In this document: positions 58,351-64,000 of the stretch, in pieces | Layout: each line of letters opens with the position of its first letter | How positions within the stretch are numbered: position 1 is the first letter of the stretch | DNA from: Petunia secreta | Taxonomy: Eukaryota > Streptophyta > Magnoliopsida > Solanales > Solanaceae | Assembly: GCA_029990175.1 (NCBI GenBank) | Contig: JARKIP010000809.1 | Coordinates: 1-64,000, forward strand | Reading direction: 5' to 3' | Length of the DNA stretch: 64,000 bases | Program-made: the position numbers and the translations under genes | Notes under the pieces: model-generated | Database searches by the model: none | Told to the model about the DNA's origin: nothing | The model's input: the letters and a program-made list of their open reading frames with translations, nothing else

Positions 58351-58507
58351 TATTTATTTACCATACTATTTTTAATTATTTTAATCAATAAATCTCCCAA
58401 ACGTAAATAAAACTTTGTCCTGCTTCACTATTTTGGTTTAGTTTTATTCCTATTGATTAAAAATAATTAAATTAAATAAATAATATATTGAATGTTAATT
58501 ATGCATT

Positions 58508-58667
58508 TGTAACAGCCCAAGCCCGCTAGTGATACTGTCCGCTCTGGCCTAGGCCCGCACGGCTTTAAAACGCGTCATTAGGGTTTAAGGCATGTTTACT
58601 TATATACCCAAGATCACTCATGTGTTATGCCGATGTGGGATACTTAATCCTTAACAGGGGTATCACA
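58508..58667 (-). repeat. TRIM 3' LTR
   Basis: 160-bp LTR, about 90% identical to 59555-59714. Confidence 0.9.
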
Positions 58668-58822
58668 TACACCCCCTCTTATGGGCTCAGCGTCCTCGCT
58701 GAGGTTTGCCCCGCGTACCGGGATTTTCCTAGACTCACCACTGAGGTTTGCCCCGCGTACCGGGATTTGCCTAGACTCAGCCTTGAACTCTTGATCCACA
58801 TCAACAAGGCTGACACAGAGTG

Positions 58823-58834
58823 GCTCTGATACCA
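58823..58834 (-). other. TRIM primer binding site
   Basis: TGGTATCAGAGC on the minus strand is an exact match to the usual plant initiator tRNA-Met primer site. Confidence 0.85.
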
Positions 58835-58842
58835 TCTGTAAT

Positions 58843-59552
58843 TAGGGGTGGGCGTTCGGTTCTTCGGTTCGGTTTTTTAGAAGTAGGGGTCCGTTACTTC
58901 GATCTTCGGTTCGTTTTGAAGTGTAGAAAAGTCCGTAATTTTTATACTTCGATTCGGTTCGGTTTTTTTAGTTCGGTACATCGGTGTGTTTCGGTTTAAA
59001 CAAAGTTTATAGGGAAAAAAAAAGATTTTCAACATATTTGCACCAAAAAATAGGTGTGTTTCAGCAGCAAAATAGCTGCGTTTAAGTAAAATAGCTGCGT
59101 TTCAACACTAAATGAGCAGTACAATTGCCGCATATTTACACATTCAAAACAGCTGCATTTTAGCAGCCAAACAGTAGCAAAACATCTGCGTTTCACCAAG
59201 TAAACAGCAACGAAGCAGCAAAAAAACAGCAGCGAACCAGCAAAACAAAAAGCAGCGAAACAGCCCCAAAATTGCAGTATATTTTCACATTCAAAACAGC
59301 TGCAAAACAGCAAGCGAAACAGCCCCAAAATAGCAGCATATTTTCGGTTTTTAGGATTATGTGTATTAAAAGTTTAAAATTTCGATTTTTTCGGAGCTCG
59401 AAATTCCAGGTACCCGAAACTTAAGACCGAACTGAAGACCGAAATTCTAAAATTTCCTAGACCGAACCCGAATCGAAAAACCGAACCCGAAATTTCGAAC
59501 TAGTTCGGTTCGGTTCGGAATTTCGATTTTTTCGGTTTTGTGCCCACTCCTA
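58843..59552. mobile_element. hAT-like element inserted in the TRIM
   Basis: The ends TAGGGGTGGGC and, on the reverse strand, TAGGAGTGGGC form inverted repeats. The 8-bp flanks TCTGTAAT and TCTGTAAC are a target duplication with one change. It interrupts the TRIM exactly between LTR and primer site. The inside is rich in TTCGGTTCGG repeats at both ends and AGCAGCAAAACAGCTGCGTT-type repeats in the middle, with no transposase. Confidence 0.8.
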
Positions 59553-59554
59553 TC

Positions 59555-59714
59555 TGTAACAGCCCAAGCCCGCTAGTGATATTGTCCGCTCTGGCCTAGG
59601 CTCACATGGTTTTAGAACGCGTAATTAGGGTTCAAGGCATGTATACTTATATACCCAAAATTACTCATGTGTTATGCCGATGTGGGATACTTAATCTTTA
59701 ACAGGGGTATCACA
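59555..59714 (-). repeat. TRIM 5' LTR
   Basis: 160-bp LTR. On the minus strand it precedes the primer site once the hAT insert is set aside. Confidence 0.9.
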
Positions 59715-62160
59715 ACATTGTTGGCTAATAACTAGATTAAATAACACAATGTTAAATGAAATGTGCAATTTTGAGCAGGCTATGAATAACTTAAAAGCTA
59801 ATATAATAGCTAATCTTTTAAAACAAGCATAGGTTTGTAATATATAAAATATGATAACTAATTAATTATCACTGATAATATTACTTTGACATTGTATAAT
59901 TTTTTTATACTATTTTACAATATTGATAGTGCAAAATACTCAAGATTGCTTTATTAAAATATTCTATATTTAATAGTAACATGTCTTAATATCTTTTTTT
60001 AATACCATGTTAGAAAAAAAAAAAAGAATATAGATCACGTGATGAAAAAATCAATAAAAGAGTACAAATGGTGAAAGCTTAATTACTTTCATCAAGAAAA
60101 GTCATAGCAGACAAATGACATTTGGGTAAAAAGTTTTAAGCAGATGGGTATTTGAGTAAATAATTTTGAGCGAATGGACATAGAGTGAAAGCCAACTTAC
60201 AATGGGTAAATTCCCGTAATAATTTGTCTTTTGGGTATTCCGTGTAAATTACCCAAAATATAACCCAAAAAAATTCAATGTCCACAAACTGACGCTTAAC
60301 ATGACGGCAGTTGATAAAGATTGTCATTCATGCGAGAAAAATAGACAACCCCATGGCTATCATCCGAGAAATTTTACCAAATAAATAAAAAATGTGTTCA
60401 AATGGCACGATTTAAGCATATTTTATGTGTTAAATAGGTACTCCACCATTACAAATTGAACACATTTTATGTGTTAAATCGATATTCCACCATAAAAGAT
60501 ACTAGCTTTCATCTAATAATTTGGTGGGAAATAAATACACAAATTAAAAGGTTCAAAGTTATCAACTCTAAAACTGATTTTGCAAGAGACTACCAGAAAT
60601 GAAAATGTATGTGTAAGTTCAAGATGATAAGCACATCTCCACCAACTTTTTGCATATTGGCTCAAAGAGTGAAACATGTGTTCAGTTGTGTTTCAAATCT
60701 GGCCACCATGACATAATGGTCACATTAACTGGAGAAACAAAGTAGAAATGAACTTGGAAATAGTAAAGAGGAGAGAACAATTAGATGACAAGTTACTACA
60801 CATATTTATAAGGAGCAAATTGCAAGTTTACATTAGAAACATTCTTTAAAAAGATTAGCAAAAGCTTCTAAAGAGATCTCCCTTAGGGAAAAATAGAAAA
60901 ACACTAAGGCACACTACCAGTAGTAATTTGGAGCGATAACTTAAAGAACATCTCATTGCATTCACAGATGGAAAATTGCAATTCTACAGTCTTCCGTCTT
61001 GACATAAGAGAGTTTCTTAGTGTCAATGCACAGTAACTGGAGATTCAATTTCTGCAAAATTAAAAGGGAGAAAGATGAAAGTTGAAAAATATTATTCTGT
61101 TCTAATTTGTCATAGGCAATAAAACCAGCAAGAGAAGCCCAAGAACCCAAACTTTTGAAGATTACCATCTGTTCCTAGATCTTTCCGTGTCAAATGACAC
61201 AAATATACTCGTAAAACATTCGTGAATCTTGTGATGAAACCATGAAAATACATTTAACTCTATTGTTTCTCCACGAATTGCTTATTTGCATCTGATCCTA
61301 CATCCTTCTACATGAATTGCTGATTTGATCTAATGTAGGACATTAGAAAGGACCCTTTTAGGCAGTCTTCTCTACAGTGTTCAAATGCGTAACTGAACAA
61401 GGAAAATAGACTGAGAAAGGCTTGTCATGCTCCTGATGCAAAAGAAGATAATGTGCTAAAAGTAACCGATACTAAGGGACTTCAACTAACTTGTAACTGT
61501 ATGGAACTCACAATTTAAGGACAACAAAGATCGTAGAAACAACGATCTCAGGGAAATAGAAATGAAAGCAAAAATAATATCTACACAGAAAACATGTGCC
61601 AGAAACATATTTCATCAAACTAAGAATCGACTAGAAATACTGCTGGAAAAGATCTGAGCCGAAAATAAGAAAATAGTGGAAGGATAATTTGGTTCATCAA
61701 AGAAACTTGCACTATCCTTTTATGTTAAACTTCTCTTTTCAGTTACATTTCCTATAATCCTGAGAGCTTGTGCAAATGCTATTGAGCTCTGCACTGAGAA
61801 GGGGAATAACTAAAAATAAATAATTAGAGGATGGAGGAGATGAAAGGCACGCTGAAGCTTGAGAAACAAATAGGACAATGCAAATATCACTTCTCCACAC
61901 GGAGACGTCTCCTCCTCCTCTAAAAACCCCTTCTCCAACACCAATTTCCAACTTCTCAGCCGCCCCCACCCCCCCACCCCTTTTCTCTTACATTCTACCT
62001 TACTCCCTCTAGCCAATAGTTTTTGACTGATCATCCCACTGGTGATCACTTGAAACCTACCTATTCTTGGTCTTCTCTCTCTTCCCCTTTTCTCCTCTCA
62101 TCTTAAGCTCCTCTTGCAACGCTCTCCTTCAGGCCCTTGGACTCCACCTTCCTCTCAAGT
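59715..62160. other. No gene recognised
   Basis: AT-rich intergenic DNA. A short duplication, TTTTATGTGTTAAAT(A/C)G, occurs near 60421 and 60466. The stretch 61680-62100 is more GC-rich and could be a promoter or leader of the ORF that follows. Confidence 0.4.
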
Positions 62161-62484
62161 ATGGATCGCACGTCTCTTTTTGTGGTGGGACACAAGTCTA
62201 TTGAGGAGATAGAGAACACCACTGAGCATGACTGTTGGTATGAGTGGATTGAATGCAAACCCAGATTTGTCAGTAGAGTTTTCATCAACAAGGACAATTC
62301 TGATATTTTTTTCTTGTTAAAAGTAAGTATATTAATTTCAGCAGCAAGAGTGCATTGGGAGGCAATTACTGGAGAGCTACATTACAGAAAGTGCAATGAG
62401 CTAAGAAAGTCAACCATGGCATCTATGTCATTTACTACAGCCATGTTACACCAAAAAAATAGAGAAGATATACATATGTTTTAA
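62161..62484 (+). CDS. Hypothetical ORF, possibly a gene fragment
   Basis: An ATG at 62161 opens MDRTSLFVVGHKSIEEIENT, then TEHDCWYEWIECKPRFVSRV and FINKDNSDIFFLLK, after a pyrimidine-rich leader. Coding-like wording stops near codon 55, where AAAAGTAAGT may be a splice donor (at about 62323). I do not recognise it. It may be the first exon of a gene or a retroelement-borne fragment. Confidence 0.3.
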   Translation: MDRTSLFVVGHKSIEEIENTTEHDCWYEWIECKPRFVSRVFINKDNSDIFFLLKVSILISAARVHWEAITGELHYRKCNELRKSTMASMSFTTAMLHQKNREDIHMF

Positions 62485-62819
62485 ATCCTAATTACAGATT
62501 CAGATTTGCTCTCAGAAACTCTTGGACTCCTTTCTCTCCCGATAGTCCACCAAATCATTGTTGGGATGGTGTTCCAAGTGTTCCTTTTTGTCTTACACTT
62601 ACTCAGACCTTTGAGATGCCAGCATGGCATTGCCCAAGTAACACCCAAAATGCTAAAAAGGGAACTCCAAATCTTTGAAGTGAACTGACATTGGAGAAAG
62701 AGGTGATTGATGTCTTCAACCTGCTTTTCACAAAACAAACACCAGCTACGTTTATTAAATCCCTTTTTCTGAAATGTTTTCATACGTAGGACAAGCTCCT
62801 TTTGCCACCAACCAAGCAA
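62481..62819 (-). pseudogene. LINE reverse-transcriptase zinc-binding (zf-RVT) fragment
   Basis: The minus strand encodes KRSWCLFCEKQVEDINHLFL, QCQFTSKIWSSLFSILGV and NTWNTIPTMIWWTIGRERS. This is the zinc-binding domain found after reverse transcriptase in plant L1-type elements (CxxC ... H ... C). The RT part is absent, so it is a short 3' remnant. Confidence 0.85.
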
Positions 62820-63031
62820 AACATTTCACCCACATTTTAACCCTTTATACCCAACTCAGTATTCGCTCTTCTTCTTCATGCCCGATCTCTCAAACCCTAA
62901 AACCCTGGACTCACATCGCTCGTCCACTCACACTCTAGAAATGAAAGCTTCTCATGTAATGAGCTGCGATACAATTAGAGTTTTACACCCATTTGCGATA
63001 CAATTTCCATTCTATATCTTTGGAGCAATAT
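62820..63031 (+). other. Gene-like remnant, left part
   Basis: Moderately GC-rich stretch with an ATG at 62941 (MKASHVMSCDTIRVLHPFAI). Joined across the LINE insertion at 63052, the sequence continues into the ORF at 63289-63463. No family recognised. Confidence 0.3.
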
Positions 63032-63051
63032 GCTTTTTCGAATAATTCTTT

Positions 63052-63268
63052 GTTTTTTTTTTTTTATAGGTAAAGTTTTTATTAATTAAGTACCAAGTTG
63101 GTACCAAAAAGAAAACAAAGAACTGCAGGGGATTGCCATACAGTCAATTACATCTTCCTCCTAAAAAGTCCAGAAATCCATATAAAGATCCATACTAGTA
63201 CCCATTAGATTACTATTACTCCAAAAGTACAAAGTTTGCAAGCACTTGTTCTCGACTCTAGAGATGTG
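63052..63268 (-). mobile_element. 5'-truncated LINE insertion with target duplication
   Basis: A run of T at 63053 (poly-A tail on the minus strand) is followed by ATAGGTAAAGTTTTTATTAA, the reverse of a Solanaceae L1-type 3' end. The 20-bp flanks GCTTTTTCGAATAATTCTTT (63032-63051) and GCTTTTTTGAATAATTCTTT (63269-63288) are a target duplication with one change. Confidence 0.85.
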
Positions 63269-63288
63269 GCTTTTTTGAATAATTCTTT

Positions 63289-63463
63289 CTCATCCTTGAA
63301 TGTGGACAATTGTCAAAAAGATCCTTCATACTGTCTAGGAGAGTTGGTACATGACAGGTGGTTTTATTTCACCCATCCAACACAAGCCGAACGATATTTT
63401 TGTCAAGAAGTTAAAGCTTCTAAAATCAAAGTGGAGTGGAACAAGTCCCATTTGGAAATCTGA
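63289..63463 (+). pseudogene. Gene-like remnant, right part
   Basis: Open frame reading SSLNVDNCQKDPSYCLGELV, HDRWFYFTHPTQAERYFCQE and VKASKIKVEWNKSHLEI. No family recognised. It is interrupted upstream by the LINE insertion, so it is probably broken. Confidence 0.3.
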
Positions 63464-63673
63464 TAACAGGAAATCACTCTTACTCAACAACATTGAACAG
63501 CAGGCCAAGGTTTTGACACTATTAGACGAAACTTTAACACATAGGACAAGCTTTCAAATGAAGCTAGAGCAGATCATGAAAATGGAAGAGATCTCTTGAC
63601 GAAAAAATTCAAGATACACTGGCTTTATGATATAATCAGATCAATAGCTTGGAAACTGAGGGTGTTCTTAGTA

Positions 63674-63976
63674 GGGTTTGGCCATAGATTCCAAAAAAAA
63701 AAAAATGTTGAAAAAGACTTTTTGAAGTTGAGTTGAAAAAGTTGTATTTGGAAGTTAGAAGTTGTGTTTTCACATACATTTCACTTGAAAAAAAGGTAGA
63801 GTTTTGTGAGTGGAGAAAAAACTTTGTTTGGGACAACTTGAAAAAGTGGTCTAAACCAGCTTTTGGTTTTTCAAAAACTCAACTTGAAAAAAAAGTTAAA
63901 AAAAAGTCTCAAAATTTCATGAACAAACATGTTTTTTAGAAAAAAAAATGAAAATTTTTTGTATGGCCAAACGGGC
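63674..63976. mobile_element. MITE with GTTTGGCCATA ends
   Basis: GGGTTTGGCCATAG at the left and, on the reverse strand, GCCCGTTTGGCCATAC at the right form inverted repeats. AT-rich, about 300 bp, with TTGAAAAAG-rich halves. This end type is very common in Solanaceae. The ORFs in it are chance. Confidence 0.75.
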
Positions 63977-64000
63977 ACCTAGAAATGATAAGGAAGCTAT

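Larger units (their letters stand above)
58508..59714 (-). mobile_element. TRIM (short LTR retrotransposon), interrupted
   Basis: Two 160-bp direct LTRs (58508-58667 and 59555-59714) begin TGTAACAGCCCAAGCCCGCT and end GGGGTATCACA on the + strand. Reading on the minus strand, the 5' LTR ends ...GGGCTGTTACA and is followed by GATGGTATCAGAGCCA, an initiator tRNA-Met primer site, and a polypurine tract AAGAGGGGGTG precedes the other LTR. Without the hAT insertion the internal region is only about 170 bp and codes for nothing. Flanks GCATT/ACATT may be a mutated 5-bp target duplication. Confidence 0.85.

Overview
The window is plant nuclear DNA, most likely from Solanaceae or a close relative. The pointers are Solanaceae-type Gypsy leader sequence (TTGCCCCAGTT and CCTACGTATCCC blocks), Solanaceae-type SINEs and MITEs, plant Helitrons with TATATTAAAAGG 5' ends, AT-rich intergenic DNA and GT-AG introns. 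It is dominated by transposable elements. Only two or three genes look like host genes: an acyl-activating enzyme at 23.8-26.9 kb, a PB1 plus MuDR-domain gene at 48.7-51.75 kb that looks domesticated, and a tRNA-Leu(CAA) at 22.0 kb.

Layout. 0-10.6 kb: decayed minus-strand Ty3/Gypsy material of the Ogre/Tat kind, with a 3.75 kb 5' LTR, a PBS, an extra ORF before gag, and two different frameshifted gag genes. 11.8-21.6 kb: a head-to-tail, probably nested stack of related minus-strand Helitrons, one carrying exon-like pieces of an unidentified gene. 22-27 kb: tRNA-Leu, a truncated acyl-activating-enzyme copy, and the full-length two-exon gene with a Stowaway-like MITE in its intron. 27.9-28.7 kb: two inverted-repeat elements, one a hAT MITE with a perfect 8-bp target duplication. 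30.4-44.3 kb: a 13.9 kb Mutator-like element (MULE). 46-52 kb: SINEs and the PB1/MuDR gene. 53.5-55.3 kb: a small non-autonomous relative of the MULE with a 21-bp minisatellite. 57-60 kb: a Helitron 3' end, a 115-bp tandem array, and a TRIM retrotransposon split by a hAT element. 62-64 kb: LINE fragments, a gene-like remnant and a MITE.

The most interesting system is the 30.4-44.3 kb MULE. It carries an apparently intact two-exon transposase (753 aa) on the + strand. A convergent, now broken DUF1985 plus ULP1-protease gene lies on the - strand, and four small accessory ORFs lie between them (one GRF zinc finger, three short coiled-coil proteins). About 50 copies of GAACAT/ATGTTC are scattered through it, concentrated in its introns and intergenic stretches and scarce in its exons. 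The related small element has the same core as an array with 21-bp spacing, about two turns of DNA. This resembles the VANDAL/VANC anti-silencing arrangement of Arabidopsis, where a MULE-encoded protein recognises short motifs spread through the element's own non-coding DNA. I infer that GAACAT(Y) is the recognition motif of a VANC-like or transposase protein of this family. The motif distribution is visible in the sequence; the protein that binds it is not.
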